DNA from: Flavobacterium sp. Root186
GTDB lineage: Bacteria; Bacteroidota; Bacteroidia; Flavobacteriales; Flavobacteriaceae
Length of the DNA stretch: 64,000 bases
Assembly: GCF_001428525.1 (NCBI RefSeq)
Contig: NZ_LMHW01000016.1
Span: 62,001-126,000, forward strand
Reading direction: 5' to 3'
The translations under genes were made by a program, and so were the position numbers. Below, piece after piece: positions 25,725-33,378 of this stretch; position 1 is the stretch's first letter; each line of letters opens with the position of its first letter. The notes under the pieces are model-generated. The model was not told the DNA's origin. It saw only the letters and a list, made by a program, of their open reading frames with translations, and searched no databases.

Positions 25725-26063
25725 ATGGCAAAAAACTACTTTTATATTACATTCTTATTGGCTTTTTTCTTTACTGTAAGTGTCTCGGCACAAGACAGTA
25801 AGCAATTACCAAAAACTCAAGACGCTGCGGGCATTGAGGGACTAAGCTTGTACCCTAACCCAGTTACCAGCGGAAGAGTATATATTTCTTCTAAAAATGA
25901 TCTGGAGAAAGAAATAATCGTTTTTGATATACTAGGTAAAAAAGTACTACAGACGCATTTAGCTTCCAGAGAACTTAGCGTTGCAGATTTAGTTCCAGGC
26001 GTTTATATCATAAAAATAAGCGAACAAAATGCCTCCTCAACCCGAAAATTAATTATCCGATAA
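25725..26063 (+). CDS. Mini-protein consisting almost only of a T9SS type A sorting domain
   Basis: The protein has 112 residues: signal peptide (about 1-22, VSVSAQ), a 17-residue linker and then a complete type A C-terminal sorting domain (about 40-112): LSLYPNPVTSGRVYISS, IIVFDILGKKVLQTHL, LVPGVYIIKISEQ and a final TRKLIIR. No cargo domain is present. It may be a decoy, a processed anchor subunit or the remnant of a larger protein; the intact signal peptide, its own promoter region and terminator argue that it is expressed. It is the last gene of the phosphate-linked cluster but has no PHO-box-like units. Confidence 0.82.
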   Translation: MAKNYFYITFLLAFFFTVSVSAQDSKQLPKTQDAAGIEGLSLYPNPVTSGRVYISSKNDLEKEIIVFDILGKKVLQTHLASRELSVADLVPGVYIIKISEQNASSTRKLIIR

Positions 26064-26080
26064 GATTATAAAATATTTAT

Positions 26081-26115
26081 AAAGCTCTAAACTAAGTTTA
26101 GAGCTTTTTTTATTT
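26081..26115 (+). terminator. Intrinsic terminator after the T9SS mini-protein
   Basis: The stem AAAGCTCTAAAC/GTTTAGAGCTTT is followed by a T-run, 18 nt after the stop. Confidence 0.9.
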
Positions 26116-26244
26116 TCCAACATCTATTTTTATAATTATTTTAACAAGATTAAGCTTAACATTTAATTAACTTAATCATTCATTTAGAAATTTTGGTTTC
26201 TCTATTTTTATATGAGAAAATTATTATAAATCAAAATTATTCAA

Positions 26245-27321
26245 ATGAAAATTAAAAAAGCCATTGTTACCTTATTAGTAATAAGTACATTATTCTCTTG
26301 TGAAAATAATGATTCCAACGTTAGCACTGAAAACTCAAATTCAAGTCTTAAAATTACCAATGACAATTCTTTAGTAATTAATGAAATTCTAAAAAAAGGT
26401 TTTAAGAAAGAAGATATTGTAGAAAGTAAAGATTATTTTATTGTTCAGGGCGATATGCTTTTCTCTAAAAACATTCATGACTATGCAAAATCAAATCTTA
26501 CAGCACGTCATAATTACACATCATCATTAGTATCAGCACAAAATCGAATTATTAAAGTAAAAATCCACTCCTCTATACCAACTTCCGGAAACTGGAGAGA
26601 TGCAATAAGATATGCAATTGCAAGCTGGAAAGATATAAGTAATACATCGATTCTCTTCGTTGAGACACATGAAGAAACAGCAGATATTTTAATTGGAAGT
26701 GATGAAGGCATACTAGGCACTACAACTGGCGGTTATGCTCTAATGCCAAGTGCAGAAGGAAGGCCAGGAGCAATGGTAAGTCTTAACTTAGACATTCCCG
26801 TTAACTATGGAACAAAAATTAGAATAGTAGCACATGAATTAGGACATACAGTAGGGATATTACATACAGATGAAGCAGGTACAAATTATGTCCCAAATTC
26901 TCCCGCTTCAGATCCAAATTCGATCATGAATTCTACTTCTAATGGTGGCTGGGCAGGTTTTTCTCAATATGACATACAGGCTGTTCAATTTTTGTACCCA
27001 ACCTTAGCTTGTAACACCCTTCTAAATGGTCCTGATGCAGGCACATGTGCTTTTGACAGATATAACGATCGTATAAATTACAATGTTTATGTAATTGGAA
27101 GAAAACAAACAAATGTTGAGAGCGGAACAGCAACTTGGACTTTAACAAGTAGCTCTCTAGAAATGGTTAGCCCGCTTAATGAGTCATGTGAAATAAGAGT
27201 TAAAGCTAATAATACAACCTGGCCTGCTACGGGAATTGTAACTAGAACAACCAGCGTAGGCTGTTCTACAACATTTACTGTTTCATTAAACAACTGTATC
27301 AATGAAAACTATTCCGATTAA
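26245..27321 (+). CDS. Secreted lipoprotein metalloprotease, M57-like
   Basis: The protein has 358 residues. The signal peptide ends LFSC, so Cys19 is the lipidated residue. The zinc site is the extended metzincin motif HELGHTVGILH at 197-207 (His197, Glu198, His201, His207), followed by a Met-turn-like SIMNS about 25 residues later. This is the pattern of peptidase family M57 (HEIGH-type proteases) of Bacteroidota. An N-terminal propeptide-like region (20-100) precedes the catalytic domain. A Cys-containing C-terminal domain (about 260-358, four Cys) is beta-rich and may bind substrate. The substrate is unknown. It is probably monocistronic, with the terminator at 27358. Confidence 0.87.
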   Translation: MKIKKAIVTLLVISTLFSCENNDSNVSTENSNSSLKITNDNSLVINEILKKGFKKEDIVESKDYFIVQGDMLFSKNIHDYAKSNLTARHNYTSSLVSAQNRIIKVKIHSSIPTSGNWRDAIRYAIASWKDISNTSILFVETHEETADILIGSDEGILGTTTGGYALMPSAEGRPGAMVSLNLDIPVNYGTKIRIVAHELGHTVGILHTDEAGTNYVPNSPASDPNSIMNSTSNGGWAGFSQYDIQAVQFLYPTLACNTLLNGPDAGTCAFDRYNDRINYNVYVIGRKQTNVESGTATWTLTSSSLEMVSPLNESCEIRVKANNTTWPATGIVTRTTSVGCSTTFTVSLNNCINENYSD

Positions 27322-27357
27322 ATCGCGATACAACTAAATGTAAACTGAAAAGATTCT

Positions 27358-27386
27358 AAGCCCCAAAATTGTTGGGGCTTTTAATT
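27358..27386 (+). terminator. Intrinsic terminator of the M57-like protease gene
   Basis: The stem AAGCCCCAA/TTGGGGCTT is followed by TTTAATTTT. An open frame for the next gene begins inside this hairpin, which argues against a start there. Confidence 0.87.
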
Positions 27387-27425
27387 TTAATCAAAATTCC
27401 AATTATCTCTACCTATTCGGAAATA

Positions 27426-27458
27426 TTGAAGACCATCAACAGAAAAACAATATCTTTG
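27426..27458 (+). promoter_or_regulatory. Promoter of the LuxE-like gene
   Basis: TTG at 27426-27428 and TATCTTTG at 27451-27458 are 22 nt apart. Its place inside the upstream open frame decides that translation starts after about 27464. Confidence 0.6.
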
Positions 27459-27473
27459 CACAAAAAAGAAGTT

Positions 27474-28454
27474 TTGATTACAGCCAGCGATATATTTACG
27501 ATTTCAAGCCATAAACAATTTGAAAAAACAGCATTAAAAGTCTTTCGCTTTCAATACGCTAATAATGCGGTATATCGTGACTTCTGTGATTTTTTAAAGA
27601 CAGATGTTCAGCAGGTAAAATCATTGCAGCAAATTCCTTTTTTACCCATTCAGTTTTTCAAAAGCCACGATGTGGTTTCTAATGAAAATCCTGCTCAGGT
27701 AACTTTTACCAGCAGCGGTACAACCGGAATGATCACCAGCAGACATTTAGTGACCGATGTTTCCTTATATGAGGAAAGTTACCGCAAAGGTTTTTCTCAA
27801 TTTTACGGCAATATCGAAGATTATGTTGTTTTAGCCCTTTTGCCGTCTTATTTAGAGCGTGAGGGATCTTCGCTTATTTATATGGTCGAAGACTTAATAA
27901 AACTATCCAATCAGCCCGAAAGCGGCTTTTATTTACACAATCACGACGACTTAATTAAAAAGTTAACTGAATTAGACGAAGCCGGCCAAAATGTGATTTT
28001 AATTGGTGTTACATACGCCTTATTAGATTTGATTGAAAAACATCAGTTCAACCTTCAAAACACCATTATAATGGAAACAGGAGGAATGAAAGGAAAACGT
28101 AAAGAAATGATTCGTGAAGAACTTCACGAAATACTTTGCAAAGGCTTTGGCGTTTCTTCTATTCATTCTGAATACGGAATGACGGAACTTTTAGCTCAGG
28201 CCTATTCTTTAGGCGAAGGCGTTTTTGAATGCCCGTCATGGATGCATATTTTAGTTCGTGATCCTGAAGATGCCCTCACTTACGTGAATGATGGAAAAAC
28301 GGGTGGAATAAACGTAATTGACTTAGCCAACATCAATTCATGTTCTTTTATCGCAACTCAGGATTTAGGCAAAAAAAATCCCAACAACTCTTTTGAAGTT
28401 TTGGGACGTTTTGATAATTCTGATATTCGCGGCTGTAACTTAATGGTTCTTTAA
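27474..28454 (+). CDS. LuxE/PaaK-like acyl-protein synthetase/acyltransferase
   Basis: The family includes LuxE, which activates fatty acids as acyl-AMP. With a TTG start at 27474 the protein has 326 residues, beginning (f)MITASDIFTISS. The adenylate-forming signature TFTSSGTTGM is followed by HSEYGMTELLAQAYS, the counterpart of the YGxTE motif of ANL enzymes, and a C-terminal DLGKKNPNNSFEVLGRFD segment. No ATG is found before the catalytic core, and the open frame extends upstream to 27369 only by crossing a terminator and this gene's own promoter. No luxC/luxD genes are near, so bioluminescence is not implied; flavobacterial copies are single genes of unknown substrate. Confidence 0.78.
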   Translation: MITASDIFTISSHKQFEKTALKVFRFQYANNAVYRDFCDFLKTDVQQVKSLQQIPFLPIQFFKSHDVVSNENPAQVTFTSSGTTGMITSRHLVTDVSLYEESYRKGFSQFYGNIEDYVVLALLPSYLEREGSSLIYMVEDLIKLSNQPESGFYLHNHDDLIKKLTELDEAGQNVILIGVTYALLDLIEKHQFNLQNTIIMETGGMKGKRKEMIREELHEILCKGFGVSSIHSEYGMTELLAQAYSLGEGVFECPSWMHILVRDPEDALTYVNDGKTGGINVIDLANINSCSFIATQDLGKKNPNNSFEVLGRFDNSDIRGCNLMVL

Positions 28455-28503
28455 TGTTTAATCGTTTATTTGTTGAAATCGATTAAACAGTTAAACAAAA
28501 AAT

Positions 28504-28848
28504 CTAATTTTCTTCCGTTACGCCAATACTATCTATTCCTTCTTTTCTAGACAATTCTCTTTCTTTTTCGCCTTTACTTTTCAATAAACTGTAAACCCCA
28601 TAACACACTAGTCCTCCCAAAAGAACGAAAAGCAAATTCCATCCAATACTATTATAGTTTTCGTCATTTACCCCATCCACACCATTAATAAAGACAACAC
28701 AAGCTCCATATATAACACCTGCGACAAGAGTAGTTCCGTAATAAGACGCTAACCCAATAAGAGCATAAGTCCATTTGTTTTTATTATATTCATTAGCTAG
28801 GTCGCTAAACGATTTCCAAATCCAATAAATAAATACAATTCCTATCAT
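28504..28848 (-). CDS. Small hypothetical membrane protein
   Basis: The protein has 114 residues with about three hydrophobic stretches: 1-15, about 28-56 (ALIGLASYYGTTLVAGVIYG) and about 69-90 (NLLFVLLGGLVCYGVYSLL). A charged cytosolic tail KSKGEKERELSRKEG follows. No family or motif is recognised. It is single, between the LuxE-like gene and tyrS, with GTTTAATCG/CGATTAAAC palindromic phrases on both sides (28456-28488 and 28973-29000). Confidence 0.6.
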   Translation of the reverse strand: MIGIVFIYWIWKSFSDLANEYNKNKWTYALIGLASYYGTTLVAGVIYGACVVFINGVDGVNDENYNSIGWNLLFVLLGGLVCYGVYSLLKSKGEKERELSRKEGIDSIGVTEEN

Positions 28849-28904
28849 AAGTTTATTTTTTAAGTGATAAACATACTAAAAATATCAGTTGATTATAATA
28901 TTAA

Positions 28905-28942
28905 AATAAAAAATCCCAACAGTTCTTTCAAACTATTGGGAT
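28905..28942 (-). terminator. Intrinsic terminator of tyrS
   Basis: Read on the - strand, the hairpin ATCCCAATAGT/ACTGTTGGGAT is followed by TTTTTTATTTT, about 65 nt after the tyrS stop. Confidence 0.8.
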
Positions 28943-29008
28943 CTATATAATATGTTCTAACTTTCAAAAAATCGATTAAACAATTAACCGATTAAACAGT
29001 TAAAACTT

Positions 29009-30304
29009 TTAAACTACTCTAATTACAAAATAATTTTTCTTTCCACTTTGTAACAACACAAACTGATTGTTAATCAAATCATTTGTTGTCAAAACAAAAT
29101 CTTCTTTAATTTTTTCTCTGTTCACAGAAATTGAATTTGCTGTTAAAGCTCTTCTCGCCTCTCCATTTGATTTAAAGAAACCTGTTTTTTCATTTAAAAC
29201 AGTAACAATCTCCAATCCGTTTTCTAAATCAGCTTTTGCGATTTCAGCCTGAGGAACACCATCAAAAACTTCTAAGAAAGTAGCCTCATCTAACTGTTTC
29301 AAATCTTCTGCAGTAGAATTTCCAAATAAAATATTCGAAGCCTGAATTGCTTTTTCCAATTCTTCTTTACTATGAACAAAAATCGTAATTTCTTCAGCCA
29401 GTTTCTTCTGCAAAATTCTTAAATGCGGTGCCGCTTGGTGTTCCGCAATTAAACCATCAATAGTTTCCTTATCTAAGAAAGTAAAGATTTTAATATATTT
29501 CTCTGCATCAACATCTGTAGCATTTACCCAAAATTGGTAAAATTTATAAACTGAAGTTTTATCAGCATCCAGCCAGACATTTCCACCTTCAGATTTACCG
29601 AATTTAGACCCGTCTGCTTTTGTGATTAAAGGCGTAGTTAATGCAAAAGCTTTCGCACTTTCTCCACCCATTCTGCGTACTAATTCTGTACCTGTGGTAA
29701 TATTCCCCCACTGGTCAGAACCTCCCATTTGCAAAAGGCAGTTATTGTTTTTATATAAATGATAAAAATCGTATCCCTGAATTAATTGATAAGTAAACTC
29801 CGTAAAAGACATTCCTTCCCCTTCTCCGTTAATTCTCTTTTTAACAGAATCCTTCGCCATCATATAGTTTACCGTAATACGTTTTCCAACTTCACGGGCA
29901 AAATCAATAAACGAGAATTCTTTCATCCAGTCATAGTTATTCACCATAATTGGAGCGTTTGCTTCTTTTGAATTAAAGTCTAAGAAACGAGACAGAACAC
30001 TTTTGATCCCGGCAACGTTTTTAGCCAAAGTTTCTTCGTTCAACAAATTTCTTTCGTCAGATTTTCCAGAAGGATCACCAATCATTCCGGTCGCGCCGCC
30101 CACAAGAGCAATTGGCTGATGACCAAAATTCTTTAAATGAACCAATAAAATAATCTGAACCATACTGCCAATATGCAGCGAATCTGCCGTTGGATCAAAA
30201 CCAATATATGCCGCCGTTACCTCTTTTAGCAATTGTTCTTCCGTTCCTGGCATGCTATCATGGTATAAACCGCGCCACTTTAATTCTTCAACTAGATTCT
30301 TCAT
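29009..30304 (-). CDS. tyrS: Tyrosyl-tRNA synthetase
   Basis: A class Ic aminoacyl-tRNA synthetase that charges tRNA-Tyr. Starting at the ATG complementary to 30302-30304 it has 431 residues. FDPTADSLHIGSM contains the HIGH-type motif (HIGS) and KADGSKFGKSEGG the KMSKS-type motif (KFGKS); tyrosine binding is seen in YQLIQGYDFYHLY and LQMGGSDQWGNI. A C-terminal S4 RNA-binding domain covers about the last 75 residues (TGFFKSNGEARRALTANSIS). An open frame 29 codons longer is rejected because it runs through the -7 box. It is monocistronic, with promoter at 30322-30352 and terminator at 28905. Confidence 0.97.
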   Translation of the reverse strand: MKNLVEELKWRGLYHDSMPGTEEQLLKEVTAAYIGFDPTADSLHIGSMVQIILLVHLKNFGHQPIALVGGATGMIGDPSGKSDERNLLNEETLAKNVAGIKSVLSRFLDFNSKEANAPIMVNNYDWMKEFSFIDFAREVGKRITVNYMMAKDSVKKRINGEGEGMSFTEFTYQLIQGYDFYHLYKNNNCLLQMGGSDQWGNITTGTELVRRMGGESAKAFALTTPLITKADGSKFGKSEGGNVWLDADKTSVYKFYQFWVNATDVDAEKYIKIFTFLDKETIDGLIAEHQAAPHLRILQKKLAEEITIFVHSKEELEKAIQASNILFGNSTAEDLKQLDEATFLEVFDGVPQAEIAKADLENGLEIVTVLNEKTGFFKSNGEARRALTANSISVNREKIKEDFVLTTNDLINNQFVLLQSGKKNYFVIRVV

Positions 30305-30321
30305 TTTTAAAATATTTTGCG

Positions 30322-30352
30322 CAAATATAATCAATGGCAATGGCAATATCAA
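30322..30352 (-). promoter_or_regulatory. Promoter of tyrS
   Basis: On the - strand, TTG (complement of 30350-30352) and TATATTTG (complement of 30322-30329) are 20 nt apart, 17 nt ahead of the chosen ATG. Confidence 0.65.
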
Positions 30353-30502
30353 AAAGCAATGACAATTACAAAAAGAAAAATCAAAAAACAATTACAATAT
30401 CAATATCAAAAAACTATATGAAAACTTTGTCCCTTTGAACCTCTGAAACTTTGAACCTCCAAAAAAAACCTTTGCAACTTTGAGCCTTTGTCCCTTTGCA
30501 CC
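30340..30502. repeat. Low-complexity CAAT and CTTTGAACC phrase repeats
   Basis: CAATATCAAAAA-type phrases (30332-30416) are followed by imperfect CTTTGAACCTCTGAAACTTT phrases (30423-30502). Complementary phrases occur before leuS (41033-41066). This gap separates the divergent tyrS and epimerase genes. Confidence 0.5.
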
Positions 30503-30525
30503 TTCCAAGCAAAAACTTATCTTTA
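30496..30525 (+). promoter_or_regulatory. Promoter of the epimerase gene, possibly leaderless
   Basis: TTG at 30496-30498 and TATCTTTA at 30518-30525 are 19 nt apart. The ATG at 30530 falls about where transcription should begin, so the mRNA may lack a leader. Confidence 0.45.
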
Positions 30526-30529
30526 CAAA

Positions 30530-31531
30530 ATGGTATTAGTAACTGGCGGAACAGGTTTAGTGGGCTCACATTTATTGCTTCATTTAATTGAAAATGGAGA
30601 AAATGTTCGGGCTATTTACCGAAACGAAAGCAATATTCAAAAAACAAAATCGGTTTTTGAATTGTATAAAAAAGCTGATTTATTCGAAAAAATAGAATGG
30701 CTTGAAGCCGATATTTTAGACGTTCCTTCTCTGGAAATTGCTTTTAATACTATCGATTACGTTTATCATTGTGCTGCATTTATTTCTTTTGATCCAACAG
30801 ATGAAGAAATACTTCGAAAAACCAATATTGAAGGAACAGCCAATATGGTTAATTTTTCTCTTGCCAGAGGAATAAAGAAATTTTGCTTTGTGAGTTCTAT
30901 TGCTGCTCTTGGCGATTTAGCTCCTCACGAAACTTATATTACTGAAGAAACAGATTGGAATCCGGAAAAACCGCACAGCGATTATGCCATTTCAAAATAT
31001 GGTGCCGAAATGGAAGTCTGGCGCGCGCATCAGGAAGGTTTAGATGTAATTATTGTAAATCCGGGAGTTATTTTGGGTCCAATTCCGAAAACAAAAAATA
31101 AACAGCAGGGAAGTGCAGAATTGTATGTAAAAGTTGCAAACGGACTTCCTTTTTACACACTCGGAAGCACTGGTTTTATTTCTATTGATGATGTTGTAAA
31201 GACAATGTACCAGTTAATGAAAAGTGACATCAAAAACGAACGTTTTACTTTAATTACAGACAATATTGTTTTTAAAGATATTCTGAACACCATTGCCGAT
31301 GTCTTGAAAGTCAAAAAACCACATCTTCATGCAAAGCCTTTTTTAATGAATCTCCTTTGGATTGCTGATGGAATATTTTCGACTTTGTTTTTTCAAAAAA
31401 GAACTATTACAAAAGCGACTGCAAAAGCATCTTATTCTAAAAGTTTGTATTCTAATGAAAAAATAAAAACCGCTCTGGGAACGGTTTTTTTAGATGTACA
31501 TCAATACATAAAAGACGTTTCGAAATTATAA
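30530..31531 (+). CDS. NAD(P)-dependent epimerase/dehydratase (extended SDR)
   Basis: The protein has 333 residues from the ATG at 30530, beginning MVLVTGGTGLVGSHLLLHLI. The Rossmann motif TGGTGLVG (5-12) directly follows this Met, so the 14-codon upstream extension is not needed. The active site shows VSSIAALG and DYAISKYGAE, i.e. the SDR YxxxK dyad, and NPGVILGP is the usual downstream motif. Extended SDRs act on nucleotide sugars, dihydroflavonol-like or steroid-like substrates; this flavobacterial branch has no assigned substrate. The C-terminus has a hydrophobic stretch (FLMNLLWIADGIF). It converges on the DUF4296 gene with a 2-nt gap. Confidence 0.87.
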   Translation: MVLVTGGTGLVGSHLLLHLIENGENVRAIYRNESNIQKTKSVFELYKKADLFEKIEWLEADILDVPSLEIAFNTIDYVYHCAAFISFDPTDEEILRKTNIEGTANMVNFSLARGIKKFCFVSSIAALGDLAPHETYITEETDWNPEKPHSDYAISKYGAEMEVWRAHQEGLDVIIVNPGVILGPIPKTKNKQQGSAELYVKVANGLPFYTLGSTGFISIDDVVKTMYQLMKSDIKNERFTLITDNIVFKDILNTIADVLKVKKPHLHAKPFLMNLLWIADGIFSTLFFQKRTITKATAKASYSKSLYSNEKIKTALGTVFLDVHQYIKDVSKL

Positions 31532-31533
31532 AC

Positions 31534-32019
31534 CTATCTTCTTGGTTTTCTCATTTGCTGTCTTATCGAATCGAGATTTATTTGTTGTTTTGAAGTTTTT
31601 TTGATTGAATCTTTTGAAGTTTTCGGAGCTTCTTTAAGTTTCTTTTTGGCTTCTTTCTCCGCTTTTTTATTTTCAATAGTAACAAGAGAATCTGCAGCTC
31701 GCTCGGCCACTTTTAACCGTTTGCCTACTTCATCAAACATATCTTTGTAGTTCTCATAGTCTGCGGCATAATACATGTTATTTTGAGCAAACTGAAGACT
31801 GTCAACTTTATATTTTTTTAAAATGAATTTTGTTGGGCTGGTTTCTGTAGAATCTAACAATTCCTGATGCTGGTATTTCATTGCTTCGAGAAGAGACAAA
31901 TCATACATAATATCAATCATTTTATCTTTCTCAATAAGTTTAGCCGGCTGTTTTACAACCTCTTTTTTACAACTTACAGAAAGAAACAAAACCAATAGTA
32001 TTACTAAACAATTCTTCAT
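31534..32019 (-). CDS. DUF4296 lipoprotein
   Basis: The protein has 161 residues. The signal peptide MKNCLVILLVLFLSVSC gives lipidated Cys17. The DUF4296 core (about 28-110) contains LIEKDKMIDIMYDLSLLEAM and the helical segment FILKKYKVDSLQFAQNNMYY. A Lys/Glu-rich tail follows (KKAEKEAKKKLKEAPKTS). The function is unknown; in Flavobacteriia this gene regularly follows dihydroorotase and polyprenol mannose synthase, as here (9-nt gap to pyrC). It is the last gene of a leftward three-gene operon. Confidence 0.82.
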   Translation of the reverse strand: MKNCLVILLVLFLSVSCKKEVVKQPAKLIEKDKMIDIMYDLSLLEAMKYQHQELLDSTETSPTKFILKKYKVDSLQFAQNNMYYAADYENYKDMFDEVGKRLKVAERAADSLVTIENKKAEKEAKKKLKEAPKTSKDSIKKTSKQQINLDSIRQQMRKPRR

Positions 32020-32028
32020 TTCAGCTTT

Positions 32029-33369
32029 TTATCTATCAAACAATAATCGTTTTCCGGCGCGGACATCTTTTACCTTAAAGTTATTGTAAACCAATTCTCC
32101 GTTTACAAAAGTATGCGTAATTCTAGATTTAAAAGCCATATTCTCAAATGGAGACCAGCCGCATTTGTATAAAATATTATCTGAATTTACACTCCATGGC
32201 AAACTTGGGTTTACAATTACTAAGTCGGCAAAATAACCTTCTTTAATAAAACCTCTTTTTTCAATTTTGAAAATCTTCGCCGGATTATGGCACATTTTCT
32301 CCACGATTTTCTCCACGGTGATTTTCCCTTGGTGATGCGCTTCAAACATTGCCACAACTGCATGCTGCACAAGCGGCCCTCCCGAAGGTGCTTTTAAGTA
32401 CGATTGTAATTTTTCTTCCTTAGTATGCGGCGCATGATCTGTTGCAATAACATCAATTCGGCCGTCATTTAAAGCTTTCCAAAGTTCAGCTCTGTCGTGT
32501 TCTGTTTTTACAGCAGGGTTCCATTTGATGAAATTTCCTTTTGTTTTGTAATCTTCATCAGTAAACCAAAGATGATGTACACAAACCTCAGCGGTGATTT
32601 TTTTATCTTCTAACGGAATTTTATTGGTAAACAATTCCATTTCTTTTGCTGTAGAAAGGTGAAAAATATGCAAACGTGCTCCAGTTTTCTTTGCCAAAGC
32701 CACCGCTTTTGAAGACGAAAGATAACAAGCCTCTGCACTTCTAATTAAATGATGCGCCGTTACCGGAACATCTTCACCATATTTTTCTTTGAATTCTGCT
32801 AAATTATTCTGAATTGTAGTTTCATCTTCGCAATGCACCGCAATTAACATTGGAGTACTTGAAAAGATTCTTTCTAAAGTAGCTTCATTATCAACCAGCA
32901 TATTTCCTGTTGAAGAACCCAGGAAAATCTTGATTCCCGCAACATTTTTTGGATTTGTTTTTAAAACTTCTTCCAGATTATCATTTGTTGCACCCATCAT
33001 AAACGAATAATTCGCAAATGATTTCTCGGCAGCAATTTGGTATTTATCTTCTAATATTTCCTGAGTAACCGCATTCGGAACCGTATTTGGCTGTTCGATG
33101 AAAGAAGTAATTCCTCCCGCAATTGCAGCTCTCGATTCAGATTCGATATCACCTTTATGCGTTAATCCCGGTTCTCTAAAATGCACCTGATCATCAATTG
33201 CACCCGGAATTAAATAATTTCCTTCGGCATCAATAACAATACAATCAGATGTTTTAAGGCTGATGCTGTCTGCAACCTCAACAATTAAGTCATTTTCGAT
33301 TAAAACATCTCCATCAAAAATAGATCCTTCGTTTACAATTTTGGCATTTTTTATTAAAATCCTATTCAT
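32029..33369 (-). CDS. Dihydroorotase
   Basis: The protein has 446 residues of the amidohydrolase superfamily. It should interconvert carbamoyl-aspartate and dihydroorotate in pyrimidine synthesis. The first metal motif reads IDDQVHFREPG, where Gln stands at the place of the first His of the usual DxHVHFR motif. The other motifs are intact: AGIKIFLGSSTGN (carboxylated-Lys region), AVHCEDE, HLIRS, HIFHLSTA and IATDHAPHTKEEK. As I recall, the Gln variant is common in Bacteroidota dihydroorotases, so activity is still likely. It is the second gene of the operon with mannose synthase (9 nt upstream) and DUF4296 (9 nt downstream). Codon composition is like its neighbours. Confidence 0.9.
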   Translation of the reverse strand: MNRILIKNAKIVNEGSIFDGDVLIENDLIVEVADSISLKTSDCIVIDAEGNYLIPGAIDDQVHFREPGLTHKGDIESESRAAIAGGITSFIEQPNTVPNAVTQEILEDKYQIAAEKSFANYSFMMGATNDNLEEVLKTNPKNVAGIKIFLGSSTGNMLVDNEATLERIFSSTPMLIAVHCEDETTIQNNLAEFKEKYGEDVPVTAHHLIRSAEACYLSSSKAVALAKKTGARLHIFHLSTAKEMELFTNKIPLEDKKITAEVCVHHLWFTDEDYKTKGNFIKWNPAVKTEHDRAELWKALNDGRIDVIATDHAPHTKEEKLQSYLKAPSGGPLVQHAVVAMFEAHHQGKITVEKIVEKMCHNPAKIFKIEKRGFIKEGYFADLVIVNPSLPWSVNSDNILYKCGWSPFENMAFKSRITHTFVNGELVYNNFKVKDVRAGKRLLFDR

Positions 33370-33378
33370 GTTCTATCT

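Noticed and set aside
27369..27473. N-terminal extension of the LuxE-like protein
   Set aside because: It begins in a terminator hairpin and crosses the gene's own promoter.
30305..30391. 29-codon N-terminal extension of tyrS
   Set aside because: It runs through the TATATTTG -7 box and a CAAT low-complexity repeat.
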